64,000 bases of DNA from Taeniopygia guttata (GCF_048771995.1 NC_133026.1:60327001-60391000), one strand, 5' to 3'. Shown: positions 1 through 11,420, counted from the first letter of the stretch. The notes: a model not told the origin generated them from the letters alone. Numbers and translations are program-made.

Positions 1-2515
1 GCCGTGCCTGGTTGCATGAGGACTGGGACAGGGCTTAGCCACACGTTCTTCACCGAAGCAGCCCAGGCATGCCAGGACTGCACATGTGGTTGCATCAGCA
101 TCTGTCATTTTGCTAGACCTTGTGAAATTCCCAGATGGAATAAATGTGCATGTAAAATAATTTTCTGTAATGCTTTTCAAAGCAACTGAAGTCACCAGGC
201 CTTGCACACAGTTATGCTTAAACAAAACGGTACAAAAAAGGGTGGGTGAAAAATGGGAAGAAAAAGACTGTGAGAAATTCCATGAAGTTTTGGTCTTGGT
301 TCACTAACACTCAAAATGACAACAGAGCTGGTAAACTCTGTCCCTCCTGTGAAACAATCCTAGAGGACCAAAGTGAACCTCTGGACAGGGGCCCCTTCTG
401 GGGCTCACCATTGGAGATGGAGGTAAGCCTTCAAGCAGTTCTTCAAACCCCACAAGCCTGGAGGCAGTCAGAACATGAATGATCAGTTCAGGCCCACCTC
501 AAAGCCTGTGCAGGGCTACAGCATAACACATGACTGCAGGAAAACTTAGCTGACTCATAACTGGGACTGGTTTTGCAAAGCCTTTCACTTCCAGATCCCA
601 AACCAGCTTGGTTTGGCAGTGACAAACAGTTCTCACCACCTAGAGGCCATTAAATGTCTCAGTGAAAATTATTTGCCTGCGTTTTCCCAGCTCTTGGTGA
701 ACAATTATCACAAAAATTAATCTGTCTTTTTTATTAATATCAGATAGTCTGAAGAGATCAAAAGACTGAAACTCTGCAAAGAACGATGCCTTCACTCTGA
801 ATGTGTCTCTTATGCTTTTCAGGTTGGAAGCACTCTTCTTGCACAGTGTAGGAAGCTCTTGTGTCCATTTTCTGTGTTTTCAGGCCTTAAATATCCTTTT
901 GATTCTGCATGGTGTCTTCAGAAAGCACAGAAGGTTTACCAGCCACATTCAGCTAAGCATTACAAATGTGTTAATCTGCCTTTTTTTCCCTCCCCACTGT
1001 CACATATATTTCTGAATTTTTGATCTCGTGCTGAGCACTGGTAACTTTATTCACAGCACCTTTTGCAAGTGACAGGCAATCTGTTTAAAGAAAAACAGTT
1101 ATTTTTCTACTGCAGTTATGCCCAAGACTTTTGTTCATGGCAAACAGCCACACTGAATCAAACACAGGGGAAAGAACCAGCAGGGAAAAACTCCTCCAGA
1201 GAAAACCCTTATGGACATCTCATGTTAATCAACAGCACTTGGGGAGAAAGCAAAGAGTTAGCAATGCAGTGGTTTAGGTGAAATAAATGAGATTGCTTAA
1301 GGGGGCCCTATTAGAGAGAAGCTGGAGTGCTGCTCAGAATTAGCTGTGTGCAGGCACAGATCCTCATTCCACACAGCTGGAGACCAGTGTCCAGTGCTGG
1401 TGTGCAAACAGCACCTGTGGCCACTGGAAAAACAGCATTTCTCTGGGCTGGGCCATGTTTATCTGCAAGGAAAATGGGAATGTCTCAGGTGTTGAGGAAT
1501 GTAATGAAGAAAGTACAAAATTGCTAAAAGGAGTTGGAGCAAGTAATGATGAAGCACAGCAGCAAAAACATGTCTTACTAAGGCTGTTTTCAGGCTAGGA
1601 AATTTTTATTTGTTTCTTCATTTGTGTCATTTTCAAACTTTAGCAAGATTGTTAGTTTGATGTTGGAAGTTTGTTCTCAGTTATTTTCTTTCTGCTCTGA
1701 GGAAAGTTTATTAACTCCCAGAGCCTGGTCCTGCTGTCACTTAGGTCAGCAGCCCAGTCCTTGAATAGCAGAAAGATTGCATTTGTACTGAAAAATCTCT
1801 AACCTCAGGCAGACAGACTGAAACCATAACTCTATTAAGTTGCTATAATATAGACTCTGTCTTTTCAATGGCATCAGTCTATATCCAGCTAAATCCATGC
1901 AGAGGCTAGGTGAGTGCCAGAGTGTACCTACATGGAGGATCTGGACTATATAACATAATTGTATAAGCTTTGTGTTTTTTGGACACTGTGTGTCTGTGTG
2001 ATCTGATGTTAAGTCTTTCAGTATTTATTCGGTAAGCCTGCTATCTAACCCAAATAGTAGGATTGATTGGGGGTTTATTGCCTCTTTGGTAAACAGTGTG
2101 ATTTCTGGGACTCTAGGAAAAAATAAAACTCATCATCAGAAATAATTAGCATTTCCTCACAAACTGCAGGCAGAGGCAGATTGAACACAGCTTTGTGCAT
2201 CAGGCAGCAGAGGGAACATAGATCATCACCCTCTCTCTGGCCTCCCAGATCAGAATTCAGAGGGAAAATGTTTCCAACCCTTCCAGACAGGCTCCTTGTG
2301 TATGACAGACTTTGTCCTGAGAAGGCGAAAATGGAAATAATGAAAAGGTTCAGTGGAAGGCATTGATTATAAGAGCATCCTCATGTCACGGGGGAAAAAA
2401 TAATGGAACAAGAACAAAGCCACCACAGCAGATTAAGTTCACTGCACTAAGCGTCCACCTTGTGAGGGGAAAATATTAATCGTGTGTCTTCTTTTCTCCC
2501 CCCCTCCTTCCTTAG
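1..2515 (+). other. TNFRSF11A: Last intron of TNFRSF11A (3' part)
   Basis: This stretch precedes the terminal RANK exon and ends in a pyrimidine-rich acceptor (tccccccccctccttccttag, broken here: the tract is T/C from about 2489 to 2512, then TTAG at 2512-2515). No reading frame here resembles the large preceding RANK exon, which carries most of the cytoplasmic tail, so that exon must lie left of the window and this intron is at least 2.5 kb long. I see no repeats of recognisable family and no RNA genes. Confidence 0.8.
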
Positions 2516-2898
2516 GAAATGTGACTGGAAACAGTAACTCCACCTTTATTTCAAGTGGACAAGTAATGAATTTCAAGGGCGACATCATTGTTGTCTACCT
2601 TAGCCAAAACTCTCAGGAGGGGACAGCGGCCTCCTCGGGGCTGAGCGAGGAGAACGTGGGCAGCCCCGTGCAGGAGGAGAACCTCAGCCGCTGCGAGACT
2701 TTCGCCGGCAATGCCCAGCACTACAAGGAGAAGTGTGCGGAGCTGCAGGGCGCCCGCCCGGCCCCAGGGAGCGGGGGGCCACGGTGGCCTGGTGGAGCCC
2801 TGGCCCAGGAGTGGGGCCCATCCTGCGGTGGACAAGCCTCCCAGCCTGTGCAGGAGGAAGGAAAGCTGGGACACTCCTCGGAGAAGGTGTTGAACTGA
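2516..2898 (+). CDS. TNFRSF11A: TNFRSF11A (RANK) terminal coding exon, partial gene
   Basis: This is the 3'-most coding exon of the receptor activator of NF-kB, a single-pass TNF-receptor-superfamily protein. It binds RANKL (TNFSF11) and recruits TRAF adaptors to activate NF-kB, JNK and NFATc1 in osteoclast precursors. The exon opens by completing a split Gly codon and then encodes [19 protein letters not shown], a block I recognise as near-identical to mammalian RANK. IVVY (2587-2598) is the tail motif tied to osteoclast commitment. Two PVQEE motifs (2665-2679 and 2845-2859) fit the TRAF2/TRAF5-type P-x-Q-E consensus and correspond to the paired PVQE motifs of the human tail. Between them the sequence is poorly conserved and Gly/Pro/Ala-rich. 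The stop is TGA at 2896-2898, giving 126 residues after the split codon. The tail runs 12 residues past the last PVQEE, longer than in human. The ligand-binding, transmembrane and TRAF6-binding parts are upstream, outside the window. Confidence 0.95.
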
Positions 2899-3074
2899 GG
2901 GGACACGGCGTCCTTGCTGCAGGCTAGGGCACCGGCACACAGCCCCTGACAGGGTGTGGGGCTGCTGCTGTGCTGCCAAAATCCTGGGTGTCACGACAGA
3001 CTGGGAGACTGTTGCTGCCTCTGGTGTCTCCTGGGAAATTTTACAGTTGGAAGGACCCTCATGGCGCACATGTC

Positions 3075-3096
3075 GGTGGTGGTGGTGGTGGTGGTG
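3075..3096 (+). repeat. (GGT)n trinucleotide microsatellite in RANK 3' UTR
   Basis: About seven consecutive GGT units lie 177 nt after the RANK stop codon. A length-variable repeat here would sit in the mature mRNA. Confidence 0.85.
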
Positions 3097-5628
3097 CTCT
3101 GAGTGGAGGCCAATGAGGACGGGCATACGTGTGAAGCCAGGTGCGCTGCCTCTGTTGCAGAAGCAGCAGCAGGGCTTTCTCCTCTCCCCTGCAGGGATTT
3201 GGGCTCCCTGCCTGCCTTCATTCCCTGCCACCTCTCCCTGGCAAGTGGCAAAAGGGAACTGAGATCCATTGACCTGGGGACTCTGTGAGCAGGAGAGCAC
3301 TGCTGGCCAGGTGGGCAGGATGCTGCTGGAGAGGGGATGGTGTGGCCATGGACCGGACTCGTGGGGGCTCCTTAGCTCTGCCTCGGGTTTTCTTTTTTGC
3401 AACTAAGCTGTATCCATTTTGCGGGTTCTTGGAGGTGGAAGGAAGCCATGGTGCTGCTGCAGCCTTTGCCTCCCTGTGGTGATGTGGCAGGTGGCATCAT
3501 CCCTTCCCATCTTTCCCCAGGGAAGCAGACACTCCTGTCCCAAATCGGCGCCAGAGCCAAGGTCCTGGGCTGCCCCTTACTGACGTGTGGGTATAAATAG
3601 GTGTGTGTAATGCTGCCGCAAGAGGATTATAACATGCAAAATACAGCTGATATGCCTTAAAAGCATATCAGATTAATCTTGAGTAAAGAGCATTTATAGT
3701 GACCCTGATTCACCTCTGCCTTATTGCCTCTCCAGAGGAGTTCAAACCTCTGGAGATGAGAGTGGTATGTGCCTGGTACACTGCTGCAGGAATAACATCA
3801 CTATAGTTTCAGGCAAAGAGCTGCTAGTAAAAAGAGAGAAAGGAGAAAGGGTCTGTGGCAACCAGCTGTGGATATTTCCAGGAGCTACAGGAGAGGTAGG
3901 GATTACCCAAAGATGGAGAATTTGGTTAAACACTCATTCTTTTTATATGCCCAAACAATTTTGTCATTCCCTTTGCTATTTTTATTAATAGGCAAAGATT
4001 TACGTAGGTAGCATGAAACTGTTTACAGAACTTGGCCTGTGTGAGCTGAAGTCAGACTGTAGCCTCTGTCACACTGACAGCTGATAAGCAATGGGACTAA
4101 AGGTTTGGCATTAAAGAATAACAGTAGTTGTATTTATTATGGAATCTTGGAGCTGGTTTTGGTTCATGTCCAATATCCTGCAGCCTTCTCCAACAGCCAC
4201 TGTGGAGAGAAAGATGAAGGGAGCAGAGACTCAAGGACCTCCCAAAATAAAAAGTTAACATTTTTAATGATCTCCTGACAAGGGATAATTTTCTGACATT
4301 CTCATGCAGGTGTGAGTGCTGCAGGAATCTATCTGCAGCTGGAGCCTTCAGGAGGGCAAGTGCTCTGTTTCCTGCCAGACAGCAAAGGGATCTCTTACCT
4401 AGTGTAGCTTTGGCTTCCCTGTTGGAAAAGGTCTCTGGCTGGGAGGGCTTCTTCCCAGGAAGGTTTTAAAGCCAAAGGGTTCACTGCTGTTTGCAGTAGT
4501 ACTGCTCTGTGGGAAAAGAGTACCTATAAAGCTGACAAGGTGATCACTGTGTCACAAAGAGCTTCTCATGCATAAAACAAAAAGATGAGCTTAGCCACCC
4601 TCACCTCTCAGGAGAATAATTGTGCACTGTTTATATATCTGGGATGTAAAGTTCAGGACAAATGTGCAAGACTCTCCCTTGGGTGACTGGCAGAAAGGGC
4701 AAATGAACAACCAGTCTCACTTCCCCCTCTACGTGGCCTTCAAAAAACCAGATCACTCTAGCCTAGACTCAGGCAGGTAGAGTGTCCCATTCCGTGATGG
4801 CCCAAGCTACCTCTGCCTCTCTGAAGGTGTGTAACTGAGGCTCTCTTGTCTATGGGATTCTTTTGTCTTTCCTGTTGGATCTTTTACAACCTCTTTCTAG
4901 TCTCTTCTGGAGTAGTTCTGTATCCCCTTGGCTTGTACAACAGGGACAAGGATGCAGAACCACCATCACCTTCAGGCAAGGTGCTATAGATATTTTCCCA
5001 CTTCATCTTAATTTTTTCAGTTGCTTTTTTTCTGGAAAGCATTCTCCAGGACATCAGTCCTGCTGGAAAACATCCAACCAGCCCTATTCACAGGGCGGGC
5101 AGGACTGAATTCTTGCACTCATCTGTGGGTAAATTACCCTGGGCTGTCTTTTTCTCCTTCTGAACCTTCTTTCTTCCCTTGGTTTGTAACTGCCACCAGA
5201 GAGCAGAATCAAAATCCTGGTTTGAAGGGACATAATGGCAATTTACTGTGTGTCCTCAGTAAGGACACATTTTTCACTTGTTGAATTTCAGGTTCCTACT
5301 GAGCAAGGATTGAAACTAGGATTATCAGCAAGCATGAAGAAATGAGTCCCACATGGGAAATATGATGCACCAACAGACTCAGTTCTTTTTCTTCCTCCAG
5401 AGTCTAGTCCAAAGTGAAAAAACAATATCACAGCCATTATCATGCTGCATGTTCCCTGGGTCTCTGCCTGACTCCTTAGACAAGGATCCCAAAGGGACTT
5501 CTTTATCCTTATTATTTCATTTGTCATCAGTTTGGAGCTGGGAGTGGTTTTTATCTGTTTGTACAACAGGGACCTGTGCATTGGGCACTAATGAGGCTTC
5601 TGGCTGCTATTGTAATACACATAATGAT

Positions 5629-5695
5629 AATAAAAATCTGAAATATCTATTTGAGAAAATGTGAAGGTTTTATTTTAATAAATAGGGAAAATAAA
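5629..5695 (+). terminator. TNFRSF11A: Clustered AATAAA poly(A) signals, candidate RANK 3' end
   Basis: Three AATAAA hexamers occur in 67 nt (starts 5629, 5677 and 5690), interleaved with a GT/T-rich element. This is the densest poly(A) signal cluster downstream of the RANK stop. Assignment to RANK is inferred from position only. Confidence 0.4.
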
Positions 5696-5700
5696 ATACA

Positions 5701-7100
5701 TTAATATATGCCTGTGCCTGTTTAAAGAAAAAGAAAAAAGAGCAAAATGTGAGTATAATTATATTCCTAGTTAGGCTTTTGTAACCTTTTTTGTATGTTG
5801 AATTGTTTTAACAAGAAGTGCTTACCTTCCACAGTGTGTTCTGCAATGCATATTCTGCACCTGCACTGAGCCTGATAGGAGCTCTCATAGACCTGATGTG
5901 ATAATGCTTTACTGCTGAGAACTAGGCACTGATTCCAACTTATTCCTGAAGTTTCCTCTTGCACAGCATGCGTTTTTACAAGTCTTATAGTTTGAGGAGT
6001 CTCATGAATTATCCTTGGTGAATTTATGATGTGTTCTAGAAAGTCAGCCACTTTCATACCTGGCAGGACAGGAGTTACAGCTGTGGGAAAACAAAAACAC
6101 TGGAGCAGCCCTTCTTATTCCCACAGAACACAAGATGGCATTGAAGGTCAATGTAGACAGTAATGGTTGTTAATCTATGTACTCTGCTACATGTTCACAC
6201 AGACACGGGAAGTTACTCTGCAAGGCTTACAGCATACCTGGGAGTAGCACCACTAAAAGGGCATTTCTACTTGTCCATTCAGGATTCCTTCTTTTTATCA
6301 TATTGATGGTATCTGAGCAATTACACCCCTGTGTCTATCATAAAACAGAACCCTGCTGAAAGATATCTTTGTGCTTATCAGGTATTTAATAGCACTCTCG
6401 TTTTATCAGATACCTACATACACATTAGGCAGCAATGCCCCTGTAAAAATAATCTACCATGACTGGAGGATTCACTTCTACAGCATCTTGGCAGACCCCA
6501 ACATATACCACTGTTTCCCACTGCTCTCACTTTGATAGTGTTGTTGCTTGGTTTTTCCTTCCACCAGGCATCCAAGTTGGTTGTGGCCTCCAAGATGATT
6601 GTGTTGTCTCTGCAGCAGGTGTTGCTCCAGTCTTGCCTTCAGGCCCTCCAGCTGACTTGTCAAATTGTTAAACATCTGTTGTGTTGTAAAATGTGAGCAT
6701 TCATAAGCCTGAACTTAGTGGAAACATGCTTTATTACAAGTCTCTCTGGCTTTTGAACAAGGCAATGACCGCATAACATTAAGGAACCCTGTTGCGGTAG
6801 GTGAGGATGCCAGAGTGTCCAGTCGGATGTCTTTTAACACTGCTTTTTTATTTCTTCTTTTTCTTCTGGCTAGTTGGTTTATGGTTTCTTTGTTTTGGCT
6901 GAGGATTACCACAGCTCTTCTGGTTCATTTCTTAGCCTGCCTCACCACTTGGTCGATCCCTGGGTGTTCCACCGGTTTTTACTTGCATCAAAGTTGACAG
7001 GTCTGTTCTATCATGTTTCTATTGCTGGTCTCACATTCCTATACAATATATGCGTATGGTCATCCATTCAATTACTCCTATTCCAGCTTCACAGAAAACT
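5701..7100. other. Intergenic, no gene recognised
   Basis: AT-rich sequence with short frames only, none resembling a known protein. The part after about 6700 may be diverged repeat leading into the CR1 copy that follows, but I cannot assign it. Confidence 0.6.
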
Positions 7101-7109
7101 GTTGGAAAG

Positions 7110-7440
7110 GTTTCCAAGGAGAGCAAAGGAGCTCAGGAGTGTTTGAGACCACCTGTACAAGTGGGACATACACAAATCAATGTGACTTGGCAGAACACAG
7201 TCAAGGCTGCTGGGAGGGCTTGCCAGCATCATTGCAGAGGCACACTGCAACATCTTTGACAGGTCATGGAGCTTGGGGGAAGCCCCAGCTGACTGGAAAA
7301 GGGCAAATACTACATCCATATACAAAAACAGAGATTTGGGAAATTACAGATAAGTCAACCTCACTTGAGTACCTTGAAAACTTATGGAGTGGGCTCTCCT
7401 AGAAGTTATTTCTGGGCTTGAAGAAGAAGGCAGCAACACA
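7110..7440 (+). mobile_element. CR1 LINE fragment (ORF2 reverse-transcriptase part), + orientation, broken
   Basis: The stretch around 7255-7385 follows the CR1 ORF2 consensus for the start of the reverse transcriptase: a diverged version of the 'DWK..N..PI(Y/F)KK....GNYRPVSLTS.PGK.ME' block, with gactggaaaa at 7291-7300, a GNYR-like aattacag and the following catgga-like segment. Frameshifts and substitutions break it, so it cannot encode a working enzyme. It is oriented opposite to the CR1 segment immediately to its right. Confidence 0.7.
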
Positions 7441-7819
7441 TTCCTCAGCTAACTCAGTTTTTTCCAACTGTCAGCAGTTTAATTGCTTCCTCATTGATTC
7501 CATAGAGACTTGGAAGCATAACCTTCCTCATGAAGATCAAGGCAAAGAAGACATAAAGGTAAATCTTCAGGTCTCCTTCTGTCATTTGTAATTAACTGGC
7601 CAACCCCACTCAACAGTGTACCTACCTTTTTCTTGTCCTGCTTGCTAACACACAATACAGGATGTTAGTACTTTCTTGCTATTCTTGACATCTTTTGCCA
7701 GCTCAGTCTGGGGCTGGACTTTAACACTTTAACCTTTCCCTCTGCATCTCTGCGTGCCTGAGTGATATTTCTATATTCTTCTTTGGAAGCCTGTTCCTTT
7801 TTCCATCACTCTCATGTTC

Positions 7820-7853
<34 letters not shown>

Positions 7854-8345
7854 CATCTGCGCTCTTTCAGTATCTCACTGTTTAACCAGGCTGGTTTCTT
7901 GCTGTGCCTGCTCAGTTGGATAGACTGTTCTTGTGCATGTCTGAGAATGTCTGAGAATGCTGTCTGAAAGTCTTCCAATGCTCCTGAACACCTTTGGCTT
8001 TCAAGGCAGATTTCGGGGATACTTCCTGTCAGCTCCCTGAGTGAGATAAAGTCTGTTCTTATGAAGGTCTGGGGCTTTACTCTGCCACTCACCTTCTTCA
8101 CATTCCCTAGGATGATCTTAACAGTGCAACCAAGGCTGCCACTGCCAGTCTTCAATTGTTTGAAGAAGATTTTATCTGTTTCCACATCAGGTCTTCCATA
8201 GCAGACACCTAGCACAAGCACTTCCTTGATGGTGACTCCTCTGATTTTAACCCAAAGACACCCAGCTGATCTGTCCTCTTGCCCATGTCTCAAATCACTC
8301 TTTTGCACAGAGTATAATCCCTCCTCCTCTTCCACCTTTTCTATT
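7441..8345 (-). mobile_element. CR1 LINE fragment (ORF2 endonuclease to linker), - orientation, broken
   Basis: Read on the minus strand from 8335 down to 7853 an open frame of 160 codons carries a decayed CR1 endonuclease end, with LWVKIRG and LGVCYGRPD near its start and KKPAWLNSEILKERR near its end (the usual RRPAWMNKELL segment). The CR1 match continues to about 7530 through the region corresponding to 'LNLARDVK.NKK.FYRYI'. A 31-T run (7823-7853) interrupts it. Part of the endonuclease and the segment after it are deleted. This is an old, inactive copy. Confidence 0.8.
7823..7853. repeat. T31 homopolymer inside CR1
   Basis: Thirty-one consecutive T on the + strand (A on the strand of the surrounding CR1). 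It breaks the CR1 alignment between the linker segment and the endonuclease end. Confidence 0.95.
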
Positions 8346-10660
8346 TTCCCTCAAAGGCTTGGAAGCTGTTGGGGTTTTTTTCTAATAGAGCTATTTCCTT
8401 AGCTGGTTTCTAAAATTATAGAAAAACCTTTCACCAAGTTCCCTGCTGTTGTGTCTTTGTGTGGTTATAGCTCAATAAATTTTATCTCATGCCTGGGAAT
8501 GGGCCTTCAAATTTCCCACCTGTAAAAAAGGGAGGATGAAGGGCAAGGGCTGGAGCTGGTGTGAGGAGCAGAGACTGAAAGATGTGTTCCCTCTTCACAC
8601 TGCCTTGTAGAGATGTGGGGAGAAGACAGCAATTTGCTGCTGCTGGAAATGACAGTGTGGCCAGCAGCATCCTGGAGGCTTTGTCAATCCCATACCAGGT
8701 GTTATCCGATGAAACCTCAGTCTCCTCTGTCCTGCAGGGGAAGAAGCAGCTGGCACCCAGGGTTTCCAATAGATGAAATCAGGCCTGTGTGTGTCTCTCT
8801 CAAATAAAATCAGTGAATACAAAATGAACTGAAATTTGCCATAAGCAGCACATGAGGACAAACTATTTCAAATGCAGAAACCACTGCATCAATAGGCTGT
8901 TACTATTGATCATCACTGGATTATAATGGAAGGCTATTTATACAAAGTCTCAATTATTTGAAGCACCTCAAATGAGTATCTAGAAGGTGTTTTTTAGCAT
9001 GCAGGCCTGCCATTACAGTTCTCAATTACATATCCTTAGGAAGCAGCTTACTTTCTTTATTCTCTCTGGTTTTGTTCAGCTCTAACATTCATTTATCTCC
9101 CTCTTAGTGTTGTAGGCACCACTCAAGTACAAAAATCCTTGCTCCCTGTGGGAAATACAAAACAGTTTCCCCAGGGGACTGGGAAACTGATGCCTTTTGC
9201 ATCATTTCAGTTCTTTGTTGGGTTTTTTGCAAGCTTAGCTGGTCATAAAATGAGCTAGACAACAGATGGCAGAGCTCATGCTAGAGCACAGAAAATTTTA
9301 ATTTAACAGAGGTTTCCCCTTAAAAATACAGCTCTCCACTGGTACACAGCCAAATTTTCTTCTGAGAACACACTGAATGTATTGGAGAATGGGATGGATG
9401 CAAGTAGCTCTAATGATTGTGTCAGCAGGCTGCTCACGAATGTTTCCTGCAACCCCTGTTCTTTTCATCCACACCCCATAGAACCAACCTGTCTGCTGGA
9501 TGGGCTACACTTCAGGGATGCATTAGAAACCTGTCCAGTTCATTGTCTTACACTAACACAAAACAATCCTTGCCAGGATTTTGTCCCCTTTGTCTGAAGG
9601 GATGCTCCAAGTATGACAGAGGCATAAATAATAAATCTGCTTAAATGCTTGGGTTTTCTCAGTCAGGCTGGCCTACTGTATTTAAATATTGATACCCTTT
9701 GGGTCTGTTCTCTTCAAAGTCATGTTCTTCGACATGTCCCATTTGGGTCCACTGCACTACACTTCATTCTGCCCTGTAGGAAGTGCTACAGCTGGTGGTT
9801 TGTTGGTGAAAAATACTAGTAATCAGTTTAGTATTTTTTTGTTCTTACTTAGGAGGAGATGAAAAAACACATTCAAGAATTCTGTCCCATTAATAATTTT
9901 TGAAATCTTGTAAGGTTTGTTTCCTTTTGGATCTTCATATTTTGGTTATTTTGACAGTAACAATTCTTCTGTGCCAGCATTTTTTTTCCCTCACAGGATA
10001 ACTGTGTGTGGCTGAGGGGCCAGGATTGCTCTAAATTAAAGATGGACTCTATTTCTAAGTGAAATATCTCTCATTATTCATTTACTGGATGAATGGACAC
10101 AAAAAGTTTTGCCTTGCTTTACTGTGACCAGAATATGCCTGCTGCAGGGACTGCAGAGCTGTTGACATGATTCCCTTGGAGTTCATGCAGATATACTAAA
10201 CAAACCCAATCACAGCCACAACTTCTTTAGCTTGCATGTGAGTAACATCAGCTGACTGTGTTTCAAAGAGCAAAGATATGCCTGGGTTTGGGTGTTTTAT
10301 GGGGTTTTGGTTTTTTTCATTTCCTCTACTTTTCTTTCCCTGTCCTAAGCTTATCATTCCTTTTTCGGTGTAAATACAAAGGTCATGGTTTCAGTACGGT
10401 GGATGACTCATTCTCATGTTTGAGCAATGTGATCAAAATGGAAACTTAGAATTCCCAGTGTGGTGTGTGTCCCATGCCGCCAGCGTGCATGAAGAATGCC
10501 TTTGTGGATGCTGGCTCTCCTGAAGGGAGCCGGTGTCCTGTGTGTGATAACTTGAGCGCGAGATCGGAGCAGATGCTTTTAACCCGACAGGGCTGCGTGG
10601 AAAAATAAGGCAGATCGCTTTTTGCTGCGGGGTAGGCGCATGTGACATGTTTAGCAGCCG
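8346..10660. other. Intergenic, no gene recognised
   Basis: Ordinary AT-rich intergenic sequence. AATAAA strings at about 8473 and 8803 have no associated gene. I see no repeat family and no conserved reading frame. Confidence 0.6.
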
Positions 10661-10664
10661 TGGG

Positions 10665-10813
10665 CGTGTGTGTCTGTGTGTGTCTGTGTGAGTGTGTCTG
10701 TGTATCTGCGTGTCTGTGTGTGTCTGTGTGTGTCTGTGTGTGTCTGTGTGTGTCTGTGTGTGTATCTGTGCGTGTCTGGGGGTGTTCTGGGGGTGCGTGT
10801 GTGTCTGTGTGTC
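10665..10813. repeat. TGTGTCTG-type microsatellite
   Basis: About 150 bp of near-perfect (TGTGTCTG)n with TATC, GAG and GGGG interruptions. It is alternating purine-pyrimidine over long stretches and directly abuts the G-rich minisatellite. Confidence 0.95.
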
Positions 10814-10835
10814 AGCCTGCGCCCGGCGCTGTGTG

Positions 10836-11087
10836 CAGGGCAGGGCAAGGCAGGGCTCACCCGGGCCGGGCATGGCTCCCCCGGGCAGGGCAGGGCTGCC
10901 CCGGGCAGGGCAGGGTAGGGCACGGCAGGGCAGGGCTGCCCCGGGCCGGGCCGGGCAGGGCTCCCCCGGGCAGGGCAGGGTAAGGCACGGCAGGGCAGGG
11001 CAGGGTAGGGCACGGCAGGGCAGGGCAGGGCAGGGCTGCCCCGGGCAGGGCAGGGCAGGGCACGGCAGGGCAGGGCTGCCCCGGGCG
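10836..11087. repeat. GGGCA/GGGCTGCCCC minisatellite
   Basis: Tandem variants of GGGCAGGGC, some with the GCTGCCCC insert (a short GGGCAG/CTGCCC palindrome) and some with a TAGGGCACGGC variant. The + strand carries many runs of three G separated by two bases, for example four runs in 18 nt at 11018-11035, which fits a canonical G-quadruplex pattern. The long frames through this block on both strands (Gly/Arg/Gln-rich or Pro/Ala/Leu/Cys-rich) come from its composition. Confidence 0.95.
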
Positions 11088-11420
11088 GTCCCTCGGGCGC
11101 CGCGCCAGCCCCGTCCCGCCGTGTCGCACGGGCCGCGCGGTGGCGCCGCAGGGCAGCCGTGCCCTCAGGAGGCGGCGGCGGCCGGAGCGGGGCCGAGGGG
11201 AGGCGCGGTTCGCGGTTCGCAGTTCGCTGCCAGCCCCTCTCTCCAGAGGTTGCTGTGTCCCCCGGGCACGGCTTCTCCCAGCAGCCAGGAAGGCAGCTCG
11301 CTCGCTGCCCGGCCAGCGAAGCGAGGCGCAGGCAGCGGAGCGCGGCCGGCAGCCCTGAGCTCCTGGCAGGCCCTCCCTGCCCTCGGTGCCCTCTGCAGCC
11401 CTGGCCTGGCCTCACCGCGG
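10836..11420. promoter_or_regulatory. Orphan intergenic CpG island
   Basis: CpG density is high from the minisatellite through about 11420, with the non-repetitive core (11085-11350) rich in GCGC, CCGCG and repeated GGTTCGC units. No gene start with a recognisable first exon is attached to it. It may be the promoter of an unannotated transcript, or a GC-rich repeat that escapes methylation. Confidence 0.5.

Larger units (their letters stand above)
2899..5700 (+). other. TNFRSF11A: TNFRSF11A 3' UTR and candidate poly(A) region
   Basis: No coding gene follows the RANK stop. Candidate AATAAA hexamers are at 4246-4251 and in a cluster at 5629-5634, 5677-5682 and 5690-5695. The first of the cluster is followed about 25-40 nt later by a GT/T-rich stretch (around 5660-5676), so it is the better supported. 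Which one is used cannot be decided from sequence. The first 700 nt are GC-rich and contain a (GGT)n run. A TATAAATA string at 3592-3599 inside this region is probably incidental. Confidence 0.5.

Noticed and set aside
246..482. 78-codon frame near the left edge as a possible RANK exon
   Set aside because: Its translation does not match the preceding RANK exon, which should contain TRAF6-binding tail sequence.
2551..3402. 283-codon minus-strand frame
   Set aside because: Antisense shadow of the RANK terminal exon and its GC-rich 3' UTR, with a His run from the GGT repeat.
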